Shown piece after piece: positions 45,817 to 55,718 of a stretch of DNA of 64,000 nucleotides. Position numbers and translations under genes: made by a program. Numbering within the stretch: position 1 is the first letter of the stretch; each line of letters begins with the position of its first letter. The DNA is from Agrococcus lahaulensis DSM 17612. GTDB lineage: Bacteria; Actinomycetota; Actinomycetes; Actinomycetales; Microbacteriaceae. Below the pieces are notes generated by a model. The model was given only the letters and a program-made list of their open reading frames with translations. It did not search any database and was not told the DNA's origin. Location: contig NZ_AULD01000005.1 in the NCBI RefSeq assembly GCF_000425105.1, positions 787,025 through 851,024 of the forward strand, given 5' to 3'.

Positions 45817-46865
45817 GCAAGACCAGGGTGGCCGTCAACGGATACGGCGTGATCGGGAAGCGGGTCGCCGACGCGGTGCGGCTGCAGCCAGACATGGAGC
45901 TCGTCGGCGTCGCCGACGTCGCGACGGATTGGCGCATCATGGCCGCGAGAGGCAAGGCGCCGATCTTCGGCGCGACCGACGACGCGGCGCGCGCCATGCG
46001 TGCGGCTGGATTGGACATCGCCGGCACGCTGGAGGATCTCATCAGCGCGGTCGACATCGTGGTGGACACCACTCCGAAGCGCGTCGCGGCTGGCAACATC
46101 CAGCGGTACCGGGATGCCGGGGTCAAGTTCGTGCTCCAGGGTGGGGAGTCGCATGAGACGACCGGGCACTCCTTCGTCGCGCAGGCGAACTACGAGAGCG
46201 CGCTCGGTCGCGAGAGCACCCGGGTCGTGTCGTGCAACACGACGAGCATCGTGCGCGTGCTGGGCGCGCTGCATGACGCCGGCCTCCTCTCGAGCGCTCG
46301 AGGGGTGCTGATCCGACGTGCCACGGATCCATGGGAATCGCACCTGGGCGGCATCATGAACACCGTCGTCCCGGAAGCGAGGATCCCCTCGCATCAAGGG
46401 CCGGACGCGCAGACGGTGATGCCTGAGCTCGACCTCGTCACCATCGCGGCGAAGGGCGCGCACACGGAGACGCACAACCACTACTGGACCCTTCGGATGA
46501 CGAAGCAGGTGACCCGGGATGAGGTGCTCGACGCGTTCCGCGCCGCTCCGCGCGTCGCGTTCATCCGGATGTCCGACGGTCTCGTCGCGCTGAACTCCAC
46601 GATCGAGCTCATGCGTGACCTCGGCCGACCGCGGGGCGACATGTGGGAGGTGGCGATCTGGGAGGATCTGGTCACCGTGCAGGACGACGAGGTGTACTTG
46701 ACCTACCAGGTCCACAACGAGTCGATCGTCGTGCCGGAGACCATCGACGCGATCCGTGCGCTGACCGGGAGCGCGCCCGACGCTGCCTCCTCGATGCGGA
46801 TGACCGACGCGACGCTCGGCATGACGGGCGACTTCCTGACGCCTTCGCCCGGCCAGCCGAAGTGA
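45813..46865 (+). CDS. Type II (archaeal-type) glyceraldehyde-3-phosphate dehydrogenase
   Basis: The protein has 350 residues. It starts VAVNGYGVIGKRVADAVRLQPDMELVGVAD, with the archaeal GAPDH pattern rather than the bacterial INGFGRIGR. The catalytic cysteine is Cys141 in VVSCNTTSIVRVLGAL. ATDPWESHLGGIMNTVVPEARIPSHQGPDAQTV and KGAHTETHNHYWTLRM match the type II family. It would oxidise glyceraldehyde 3-phosphate, the product of the phosphoketolase two genes upstream, with NADP or NAD. GGGAGG is 7 nt before the ATG, which overlaps the preceding stop. It is the last gene of the cassette. Such enzymes are standard in archaea and rare in bacteria. Confidence 0.93.
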   Translation: MSKTRVAVNGYGVIGKRVADAVRLQPDMELVGVADVATDWRIMAARGKAPIFGATDDAARAMRAAGLDIAGTLEDLISAVDIVVDTTPKRVAAGNIQRYRDAGVKFVLQGGESHETTGHSFVAQANYESALGRESTRVVSCNTTSIVRVLGALHDAGLLSSARGVLIRRATDPWESHLGGIMNTVVPEARIPSHQGPDAQTVMPELDLVTIAAKGAHTETHNHYWTLRMTKQVTRDEVLDAFRAAPRVAFIRMSDGLVALNSTIELMRDLGRPRGDMWEVAIWEDLVTVQDDEVYLTYQVHNESIVVPETIDAIRALTGSAPDAASSMRMTDATLGMTGDFLTPSPGQPK

Positions 46866-46928
46866 ATCGGACCGGGTCGCCGGCTCGCGGCGCCCGCAGG
46901 GCGGCGCAGCGAGCGATAGGATCACCGC

Positions 46929-47219
46929 ATGCCTGAGAGCTGGTGGGGGAACGCGATCTTCTCGCTCATCCCGACGATCGTGCTCGGGCTGCTGTTCTGG
47001 ATGGTGCTGCGGTTCATCATCCGCGGCGACCGCACCGCCCGGCTCGAGTACGACCGCATCGAGGCCGAGGAGCGCGCGAAGGCGGGTCTGCCGCCCAAGG
47101 GGACGGCGGAGCAGGGCACGGCGGATGCGTCCGCGGCCGCACCGAGCGCGGCTCCGGGCGCGCAGGCGGCCGAGCGGGCACCGGCCTCGACGCCGGCGCC
47201 CGACGAACCGGCTCGCTGA
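46929..47219 (+). CDS. Small membrane protein, 96 residues
   Basis: It has one N-terminal membrane segment (about 8-29, NAIFSLIPTIVLGLLFWMVL), then RFIIRGDRTARLEYDRIEAEERAKAGLPP and an Ala/Pro/Thr-rich tail. TAGGAT ends 6 nt before the ATG (leaderless type). It is the first gene after the cassette and has host-like codons. No function is assigned. Confidence 0.75.
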   Translation: MPESWWGNAIFSLIPTIVLGLLFWMVLRFIIRGDRTARLEYDRIEAEERAKAGLPPKGTAEQGTADASAAAPSAAPGAQAAERAPASTPAPDEPAR

Positions 47220-47247
47220 TCGGCCGGCGGCCGCCGACGCCGCAGCG

Positions 47248-48579
47248 TCAGCGCATGACGGGCGCCGCGACCTGGGGCTCGAGCGACGCCTGCGGCACCA
47301 GCAGCTCCGCGCCGGGCGCGCCCTTCGTCCAGCGCTGCTCCTTGCGCAGGAAGAAGTGCACGGCGAGGTAGCTCGCGCCGAGCGCGAGCACGGCGATGCC
47401 GAACGAGAGCCAGTCGTCGCCCGAGACGGGCTGCGACGAGAACGCCGACGTGCCGGTGAGCGCGAGCGGCACCATGATGAAGACGTTGTTCGCCGTGTGC
47501 AGCACCGATGCGGCCTCGAGGCCGCCGGTGCGGAAGGTGAGCATCGAGCACGTGAAGCCGACGAGCGAGAGCTGCAGCGTCGCCGCGATCGACGGGTGCA
47601 TGTGCGCGGCGCCGAAGATGAGGCCCGTGAGCGCGCCGATGCCGATCGAGGCGACCCAGGGGTTCGCGATCCAGCCGCCGAGCATCTGCGTGAGGAAGCC
47701 GCGGAAGGCGAACTCCTCGCCCGTCGCCTGCAGCGGGGTCGTGAGCAGGATGATCGCGACGAGCCCCCAGTTGGGGTTCCACTGCCACTCGACGCTGGGG
47801 TCGAGCGAGAGCGTGACGCCGATGTAGACCGCGAAGATCGGCACGATCACGATCGCCGCGCGGCCGACCGTGCGCCAGCGCCAGCGGCCGACGACGCTCG
47901 AGACGTAGCCGCCGGCGCCCTTGCCGAAGGCGGCGGCAGCGACGATCGCGCCCGGGATCATCGAGGCCCACGAGAGGTTGACGCCCGCCATGCCGAGCGG
48001 CGAGCCGATGACCTCGAAGAGCGCGTCGAAGGTCGCGGACTCGGGGTTCGTCGACGCCTCAGCGAGGTCGAGGTTCAGCAGCGCGTCGACGAGGCCGGGC
48101 ATGATGAGCGCGAGCATGACGATCTGACCGGCGGCGAAGAAGCCGATCGCGATCGCCCACGCGAGGAACCAGCGGCCGACGCGCTTCGTGAGCGGGCGGA
48201 ACGCGGTCGCGTAGGCCTGGTCGGGCATCGGGAGCGCCGCCGGCAGCAGCGCCGGCTTGGCGGGCGGCGGAGCGAAGGCCGGCCCGTAGCCGTAGCCCTG
48301 CGGAGCGTAGCCCGGCCCCGCGTAGCTGCCTTGGCCGTAGCCCTGCGGCGCGTAGCCCGGCTGCCCGTAGCCCTGCGGCGCCGGCTGCCCGTAGCCCCCG
48401 TAGCCCGGCTGGCCGGCGGGCGCGGGCGGGAGCACCGGCTGACCGTACGGCTGCGCGTATCCCGGTTGCTGGTAGCCCGGCTGCGCGGGCTGCTGGCCGT
48501 GGATCGCCGGCGCGAACGGCTGCTCCGCGGGCGCGGAGTGGGCCTGGCCGGGCTCGGGCTGGGTGGGCTGATCGGTCAC
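47248..48579 (-). CDS. CPBP family intramembrane metalloprotease with Tyr/Gly/Gln/Pro-rich tail
   Basis: The protein has 443 residues. The N-terminal ~115 residues are a low-complexity tail with repeated YGQPGY and PQGYGQ words. About eight membrane segments follow. The CPBP (CAAX protease/bacteriocin-processing) motifs are intact: ATGEEFAFRGFLTQML (EExxxR), FGAAHMHPS (FxxxH) and LHTANNVF (HxxxN). The family cleaves membrane-embedded substrates. GTG 48577-48579 has AAGGAG 4 nt upstream. The gene is convergent with the small protein gene at 46929. Confidence 0.88.
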   Translation of the reverse strand: MTDQPTQPEPGQAHSAPAEQPFAPAIHGQQPAQPGYQQPGYAQPYGQPVLPPAPAGQPGYGGYGQPAPQGYGQPGYAPQGYGQGSYAGPGYAPQGYGYGPAFAPPPAKPALLPAALPMPDQAYATAFRPLTKRVGRWFLAWAIAIGFFAAGQIVMLALIMPGLVDALLNLDLAEASTNPESATFDALFEVIGSPLGMAGVNLSWASMIPGAIVAAAAFGKGAGGYVSSVVGRWRWRTVGRAAIVIVPIFAVYIGVTLSLDPSVEWQWNPNWGLVAIILLTTPLQATGEEFAFRGFLTQMLGGWIANPWVASIGIGALTGLIFGAAHMHPSIAATLQLSLVGFTCSMLTFRTGGLEAASVLHTANNVFIMVPLALTGTSAFSSQPVSGDDWLSFGIAVLALGASYLAVHFFLRKEQRWTKGAPGAELLVPQASLEPQVAAPVMR

Positions 48580-48605
48580 CGTGCTCCTTCGACGTCCGTC
48601 CGAGG

Positions 48606-48854
48606 CTATCGGGGCGAGCCAGGCGTTCCGTGTGCACGCACCTCGAACAGATCGCCCGGCTGGCACTCGAGCGCGTCGCACAGCGCGATGAGCGTGGAGA
48701 AGCGGATGGCCTTGGCGCGGTCGTTCTTCAGCACCGAGAGGTTGACGAGACTGACGCCGACCGCTTCGGCGAGCGCCGTGAGGGTGATGCCGCGCGCCTC
48801 GAGCAGCCCGTCGAGCCGGCAGTGCAGGCGCGAGAGGTCCTCCTCGGCGGGCAC
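48606..48854 (-). CDS. Small Cro/CI-type (XRE) transcriptional regulator
   Basis: The protein has 82 residues and is almost entirely one HTH domain: RGITLTALAEAVGVSLVNLSVLKNDRAKAIRFSTLIALCDALECQPGDLFEV. It starts with GTG, which shares one base with the stop of the DUF2975 gene, so the two are coupled. Pairs of DUF2975 membrane protein and such HTH protein are common. The regular TATCGA/TCGATA sites upstream of the pair are the likely target. Confidence 0.9.
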   Translation of the reverse strand: MPAEEDLSRLHCRLDGLLEARGITLTALAEAVGVSLVNLSVLKNDRAKAIRFSTLIALCDALECQPGDLFEVRAHGTPGSPR

Positions 48855-49477
48855 TAGACGAGCCCATCGGTGTCGCGCCGCAGGCGGTCGCCGACGCCGA
48901 ACGTGGTGATGGCGATCGCGACGACGAACGCGATCGACACGAGAGCGAACGGCTCGACCACGAACACCGCCCCGACGAGGCCGCTGCCGAGGAGCTGCGC
49001 GATCGCGTCGTTCGCCCCTACGGTCGCGCACAGCGGCACGAGCCACGCGCCGAGGAGCGCGGCCGCGCCCGCGGCGCCGACGAGCCTCGTGTTGGCGCTG
49101 CTGAAGACGCGGCCGCGCATGATGCTCGCCGCGACCGCGAGCAGGCAGGCGATGACGATGAGCACGACGAGCCCGAGCAGCACCTGCTCGAGCACGAGCG
49201 GGACCACGGTCGTCATCGTGGGGTCCGGCACGACGAGCCGCGCGGTCTCGATCTCGATCGGGAGCTCGGGCGCTCCCGCTGCGATGCGCGCTCCCGCGTC
49301 CGTGCCGGCGAGCTGCGCGCGCACGCGCACCGGACCGCCTCCGACGAGCTCGGCGATCCGCCCGGCGGCGGACGCGAGCGTCCAGGTCGCGATGCCCGCC
49401 CCCGAGAGCATGAGGATCGCGAGCGGGATCGTGTCGCCGCGCGACGTGGACTGCGGGCGGATGGTGAGCGAGCCCAT
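48854..49477 (-). CDS. DUF2975 membrane protein
   Basis: The protein has 207 residues with about four membrane segments (20-42, 95-117, 135-157 and 165-190) and an extracytoplasmic stretch between the first two. ATG 49475-49477 has AAGGAGGAG 5 nt upstream, which decides the start over longer frames. It is the first gene of a two-gene operon with the XRE regulator. It may act as a membrane partner or sensor for that regulator; this is inferred only from the conserved pairing. Confidence 0.88.
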   Translation of the reverse strand: MGSLTIRPQSTSRGDTIPLAILMLSGAGIATWTLASAAGRIAELVGGGPVRVRAQLAGTDAGARIAAGAPELPIEIETARLVVPDPTMTTVVPLVLEQVLLGLVVLIVIACLLAVAASIMRGRVFSSANTRLVGAAGAAALLGAWLVPLCATVGANDAIAQLLGSGLVGAVFVVEPFALVSIAFVVAIAITTFGVGDRLRRDTDGLV

Positions 49478-49499
49478 CGGCTCCTCCTTCGGTCGAACG

Positions 49500-49536
49500 C
49501 TTATCGAATGTCGATACATTATCGAAACTCGATAAG
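49500..49536. promoter_or_regulatory. 9-bp-phased TATCGA operator for the DUF2975-XRE operon
   Basis: TATCGA at 49502, TCGATA at 49511, TATCGA at 49520 and TCGATA at 49529 alternate with exactly 3 nt between them. The outer arms extend to CTTATCGA (49500-49507) and TCGATAAG (49529-49536). A minus-strand -10 candidate TAATGT (49517-49522) lies in the centre, 40 nt before the DUF2975 ATG. This fits repression of its own operon by the XRE protein. Confidence 0.7.
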
Positions 49537-49582
49537 CAGCGCAAACCAGGCCGGACCGCGCGGGGGGCCCGCCGCATCCGTC

Positions 49583-49635
49583 GTTCGTGCCCACAGCGAA
49601 CACGGCGGCGTCGTCCCCCACCCCGCGGCTACGCT
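49583..49635 (+). promoter_or_regulatory. clpC promoter with ClgR-like palindrome
   Basis: GTTCGT (49583-49588) and GCGAAC (49596-49601) form a palindrome with a 7-nt spacer. It resembles sites of ClgR, the activator of clp genes in actinobacteria (established knowledge), though the spacer is one nt longer than the published Streptomyces form. The -10 box TACGCT is at 49630-49635, followed by AAGGAAGGGA before the ATG at 49660. GCCCACAGCGAACA is shared with ftsH. Confidence 0.6.
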
Positions 49636-49659
49636 CGAGACCAAGGAAGGGAGGCAGCG

Positions 49660-52140
<2,481 letters not shown>

Positions 52141-52154
52141 CGCGCGGAACGAGA

Positions 52155-52180
52155 GAGGGGATCCCGAGAGGGATCCCCTC
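52155..52180 (+). terminator. Terminator after clpC
   Basis: GAGGGGATCCC (52155-52165) pairs perfectly with GGGATCCCCTC (52170-52180) around GAGA and is followed by TTCATC, 14 nt after the stop. Confidence 0.88.
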
Positions 52181-52300
52181 TTCATCGTCTCCGGGAGTTC
52201 ACCGTCCCGACACGATCAGGGGTCGCGGGAAGCGCCCCCGCTCCATAGGCTCAGTCTCGGTGCGTCGCACCGCCCCTGTCACCTTGCCTTCGGAGAACCT

Positions 52301-54508
52301 GTGAACACCAAAGCGAAGCGCTCGCTCGCGGCCGGAGCCGCCTGCGCGCTGGGCGTCGGGCTGCTCGTGAGCACCCCGACGGTCGCGAACGCCGCGCCCA
52401 TCACCGTCGACCCGACGACCACGGCGGTCGTCAACCTCCTCCACTTCAACGACTTCCACGGCCGCCTCGACGCGACGACGACCGTGCAGTTCGCCGGCAC
52501 GATCGAGCAGCTGCGCGCCGACTACCCCGAGCAGACCGTGCTGCTCTCGGGCGGCGACAACATCGGCGCCTCGGCCTTCACCTCCGCCTCGCAGGGCGAC
52601 GAGCCGACGATCGAGGTGCTGAACGCCATGGGCGTCGACGCCGCCGCGGTCGGCAACCACGAGTTCGACAAGGGCGTCGACGACCTCACCGGCCGCGTCG
52701 CCGACCTCATCGAGTTCCCCTACCTCTCGGCGAACGTCACGCTGAACGGCGCTCCGATCGGACCCGCATACGAGCTCGTCGAGATCGACGGCATCACCGT
52801 CGGCGTCGTGGGCGCCGTGACGGAGTTCACGCCGTCGCTCGTCGACGGCTCGGGCATCGTCGGCGTCGAGTTCGGCGACCCGGTGGCCGCGGTCAACGAG
52901 GTCGCAGCGGCACTCACCGACGGGAACGACGCGAACGGCGAGGCCGACGTGATCGTCGCCGAGATCCACGAGGGCTCGCAGGTCGTCCTCCCGGTCAACG
53001 CTCCCCAGGAGGAGCAGCAGGCGCTCCTCGGCCCCGACGCGGCCGCCGGCGGCCCCTTCGGCGAGATCGTCAACGGCCTCTCCGCCGACGTCGACGTCAT
53101 CTTCAACGGCCACACGCACCGCACCTACTCGTGGCTCGCGCCCGTGCCGGGCGCCGCGGGCGAGACGCGTCCCGTCGTGCAGTCGAACGAGTACTCGAAC
53201 CTCGTCGGCCAGGTCGTCCTCGCGGTCGACCGCGCGTCGCTCGACGTCTCGGTCGAAGTGCTCACGAACCACGCGCGCACGACGGCCCCTGCCGCCGACC
53301 TGGTCGCCGCGTACCCGCGCGTCGCGGCGGTCAAGGAGATCGTCGACGCGGCGGTCGCCGAGGCCGCGGTGATCGGCAACGTCGAGGTCGGCACGATCTC
53401 GGGCCCGATCACGGTGCCGGCGCTGTCGAACGGCAACCGCGGCGAGGAGTCGACCGCGGCGCAGATGGTCGCGAACATGTACCGCGACCAGCTCGCCCCC
53501 GAGGGCCGCGGCGGCGCCGACATCGGCATCGTCAACCCCGGCGGCGTGCGCGACAGCCTGCTCTACGCGGCGACCGCCCCGGAGACCGAGGACGGTGTCG
53601 TGCGCCTCGCCGAGGCGAACAACGTGCTGCCCTTCATCAACAACCTCTGGACGATCACGATGACCGGCTCGGAGCTCGACCTGCTGCTCGAGCAGCAGTG
53701 GCAGCGCACCGCCGCAGGCGAGCCGCTCACGTCGGGCCGCACCTACCTGCAGCTCGGGCTGAGCGACAACGTGACCTACGTCTCCGACCCGAGCCGCCCG
53801 CTCGACGACCGCGTGAGCGACATCGCGATCGACGGCGTCTTCGTCACGCCCGAGCAGGAGATCCGCATCGCGAGCGCCTCGTTCCTCATGGGCGTCAACG
53901 GCGGCTCGCCCGGCGACAACTTCTGGGCCTTCGCCGAGGGCACCGACGAGCGCGACTCCGGGCTCGTCGACCAGGACGCGCTGCTGGCCTACCTCGCCGA
54001 CAACCCGCGCCTCGCCCCCGACTACTCGGTGCGCCACGTCGACATCGCCGGCCTGCCCGAGGTCGTCGAGGCCGGTGCCGAGGTGAGCGTGCAGGTCTCG
54101 CTCATCGACCGCATCCGCTCGCTCGGCGCCGAGGCCTCGACGGCCGTCGAGGTGCTCGACGCCGCCGGCGCAGTCGTCGGGTCGGGCGCGGTCACCGTCG
54201 TGGCCGACGCCGGGGGCAAGCCGCTCTCGACGACGGCCGCCGTCACGTTCACGCCCGGCACGGCGCGCCAGGACGGCTCGACCGCGCCGGAGGCGTTCGT
54301 GCTGCGCGCATCGAACGGCACGCTGATCCCGTTCCAGGTGCAGGTCACTGCCGGGACGGCCGCGCCCGAGCCGGGCCCCGGGAACGGGAACGGGAACGGG
54401 AACGCCTACGGGCACGGCCAGGGCAACGGGCACAGCTCCCACGGCAACGGCAACGGCTGGGGTCACCACAAGGGCCACCACCGCCATGGGCACGCGTCGA
54501 TCCGATGA
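52301..54508 (+). CDS. Secreted 5'-nucleotidase / UshA-family metallophosphoesterase
   Basis: The protein has 735 residues. A signal peptide (1 to about 32) has a probable cut after NAA. The metallophosphatase domain has NLLHFNDFHGRLD, LSGGDNIGASAF, GNHEFDKG and IFNGHTHRTY. The C-terminal nucleotidase domain has NRGEESTAAQMVANMY and IVNPGGVRDSLLY. A further beta domain (about 590-690) is followed by a short tail rich in Gly, Asn and His (GNGNGNAYGHGQGNGHSSHG and more His), possibly metal-binding. It should release phosphate from nucleotides outside the cell. There is no LPXTG motif. GTG 52301 follows CGGAGAA at 5 nt. Confidence 0.92.
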   Translation: MNTKAKRSLAAGAACALGVGLLVSTPTVANAAPITVDPTTTAVVNLLHFNDFHGRLDATTTVQFAGTIEQLRADYPEQTVLLSGGDNIGASAFTSASQGDEPTIEVLNAMGVDAAAVGNHEFDKGVDDLTGRVADLIEFPYLSANVTLNGAPIGPAYELVEIDGITVGVVGAVTEFTPSLVDGSGIVGVEFGDPVAAVNEVAAALTDGNDANGEADVIVAEIHEGSQVVLPVNAPQEEQQALLGPDAAAGGPFGEIVNGLSADVDVIFNGHTHRTYSWLAPVPGAAGETRPVVQSNEYSNLVGQVVLAVDRASLDVSVEVLTNHARTTAPAADLVAAYPRVAAVKEIVDAAVAEAAVIGNVEVGTISGPITVPALSNGNRGEESTAAQMVANMYRDQLAPEGRGGADIGIVNPGGVRDSLLYAATAPETEDGVVRLAEANNVLPFINNLWTITMTGSELDLLLEQQWQRTAAGEPLTSGRTYLQLGLSDNVTYVSDPSRPLDDRVSDIAIDGVFVTPEQEIRIASASFLMGVNGGSPGDNFWAFAEGTDERDSGLVDQDALLAYLADNPRLAPDYSVRHVDIAGLPEVVEAGAEVSVQVSLIDRIRSLGAEASTAVEVLDAAGAVVGSGAVTVVADAGGKPLSTTAAVTFTPGTARQDGSTAPEAFVLRASNGTLIPFQVQVTAGTAAPEPGPGNGNGNGNAYGHGQGNGHSSHGNGNGWGHHKGHHRHGHASIR

Positions 54509-54517
54509 CGCGGCTCG

Positions 54518-54547
54518 ACGGGGTCCGGGCTTCGGCCCGGACCCCGT
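54518..54547 (+). terminator. Terminator after the 5'-nucleotidase gene
   Basis: ACGGGGTCCGGGC (54518-54530) pairs perfectly with GCCCGGACCCCGT (54535-54547) around the tetraloop TTCG, 9 nt after the stop codon. Confidence 0.88.
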
Positions 54548-54579
54548 CCGCGTGGGCGGGGCGGTCTAGCGTCGCGCCC

Positions 54580-55140
54580 ATGGCACGCATCATCTTCGAC
54601 ACCGCGACGACGCTCAACGGGTTCATCGCCGATGACGAGCACTCGCTCGCGTGGCTCTTCGCCGTCGACGGCGGCACCGATCCCGACGACTCCCTGCTGC
54701 CGGCAGGCGCGACGGTGATGGTGCTCGGCTCGCACACCTTCGAGTGGATGCTCCGCGAGTGGCACGCGACCGGACGTGAGCAGGAGTGGCGCGACTTCGC
54801 GGGCGAGCGGCCCGCGTTCGTCTTCACGAGCCGCGAGCTGCCCGTGCCGGAGGGCTCCGACGTGCGCTTCCTGCGCGGCTCAGTCGCCGACGCGCTGCCG
54901 GAGCTGCGGGCGGCGGCCGGCGACGGCGACATCTGGGTCGTGGGCGGCGGCGATCTCGCGGGCCAGTTCCTCGACGCGGGCGCGCTCGACGAGGTCGCGA
55001 TCTCGGTCGCGCCGGTCGCGCTGCCGAGCGGCGCGCCGCTCATGCCCCGCCGGGTCGAGTCCGACCGGCTCACGCTCGTCGAGGTCCGGCAGGTGGGGCA
55101 GTTCGCGCGGCTCGTCTACAGGGTGGGCTCGAACGGGTAG
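54580..55140 (+). CDS. Dihydrofolate reductase / RibD C-terminal family protein
   Basis: The protein has 186 residues. It opens ARIIFDTATTLNGFIADDEHSLAWLF and contains VMVLGSHTFEWML and DIWVVGGGDLAGQFLDAGALDEVAISVAPVALPSGAPLM, the RibD C-terminal fold that binds NADPH. The substrate is unknown; these stand-alone proteins are not the housekeeping DHFR. TAGCGT ends 7 nt before the ATG (leaderless type). Confidence 0.9.
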   Translation: MARIIFDTATTLNGFIADDEHSLAWLFAVDGGTDPDDSLLPAGATVMVLGSHTFEWMLREWHATGREQEWRDFAGERPAFVFTSRELPVPEGSDVRFLRGSVADALPELRAAAGDGDIWVVGGGDLAGQFLDAGALDEVAISVAPVALPSGAPLMPRRVESDRLTLVEVRQVGQFARLVYRVGSNG

Positions 55141-55159
55141 GGGCGTAGGCTCGATCCCT

Positions 55160-55690
55160 ATGGCCGACGCACCCGCACCTGCCCCCGATCGCTCCGAGCT
55201 CACCGTGCGGGCAGCGCGCACGAGCGACGTGCGCGCGATGCGCGACCTCATCGAGCCCTACGTGCGCCGACGCATCCTGCTGGGCAAGGAGCTCGTGACG
55301 CTCTTCGAGGCCGTGCAGGAGTTCGTCGTCGCCGAGCGCGACGGCGAGGTGGTCGGCTGCGGCGCGCTCCACGTCATGTGGGAGGACCTGGGCGAGGTGC
55401 GCACGATCGCCGTCGCCGAGGGCGCGCTCGGCAAGGGCGTGGGCCACGCGATGCTCGTCGACCTCGAGGAGCGCGCGCGTCGGCTCGGTCTGACGCGGCT
55501 GTTCTGCCTCACGTTCGAGACCGACTTCTTCAGCCGCCACGGCTACGAGGAGGTCGCCGAGCAGGTCGTCGAGCCCGAGGTCTTCGTCGAGCTGCTGCGC
55601 TCCGCCGACGGCGGCGTCGCCGAGTTCCTCGACCTCGCGCACGTGAAGCCCAACACGCTCGGCAACACACGCATGCTCAAGCGGCTGTGA
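55160..55690 (+). CDS. GNAT acetyltransferase, ArgA-like amino-acid N-acetyltransferase
   Basis: The protein has 176 residues. VRAARTSDVRAMRDLIEPYVRRRILLGKELVTLFEAVQEFVVAERDGEVVGCGALHVMWEDLGEVRTIAVAE is the typical start of the stand-alone glutamate N-acetyltransferase group. The acetyl-CoA motif lies in GALGKGVGHAMLVDLEERARRLG, and FCLTFETDFFSRHGYEEV follows. It may catalyse the first step of arginine synthesis, though no other arg gene is here. TAGGCT ends 8 nt before the ATG. Confidence 0.85.
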   Translation: MADAPAPAPDRSELTVRAARTSDVRAMRDLIEPYVRRRILLGKELVTLFEAVQEFVVAERDGEVVGCGALHVMWEDLGEVRTIAVAEGALGKGVGHAMLVDLEERARRLGLTRLFCLTFETDFFSRHGYEEVAEQVVEPEVFVELLRSADGGVAEFLDLAHVKPNTLGNTRMLKRL

Positions 55691-55718
55691 GCCCGCGCCC
55701 GGCGCCTACCCTGGATCG

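Larger units (their letters stand above)
34885..46865 (+). other. Candidate laterally acquired copper / phosphoketolase cassette
   Basis: Seven co-oriented genes lie between lysS and the 46929 gene: response regulator, kinase, DUF305 lipoprotein, P1B ATPase, phosphoketolase, HAD-GH65 fusion and type II GAPDH. Asp is often GAT here (about eleven times in the phosphoketolase gene), whereas I find three in-frame GATs in the equally long clpC. The four last genes overlap by 4 nt or are 1 nt apart. I see no integrase, transposase, tRNA or clear direct repeat at the edges, so the route of acquisition is unknown. The boundaries are inferred from codon use and gene content. Confidence 0.65.
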
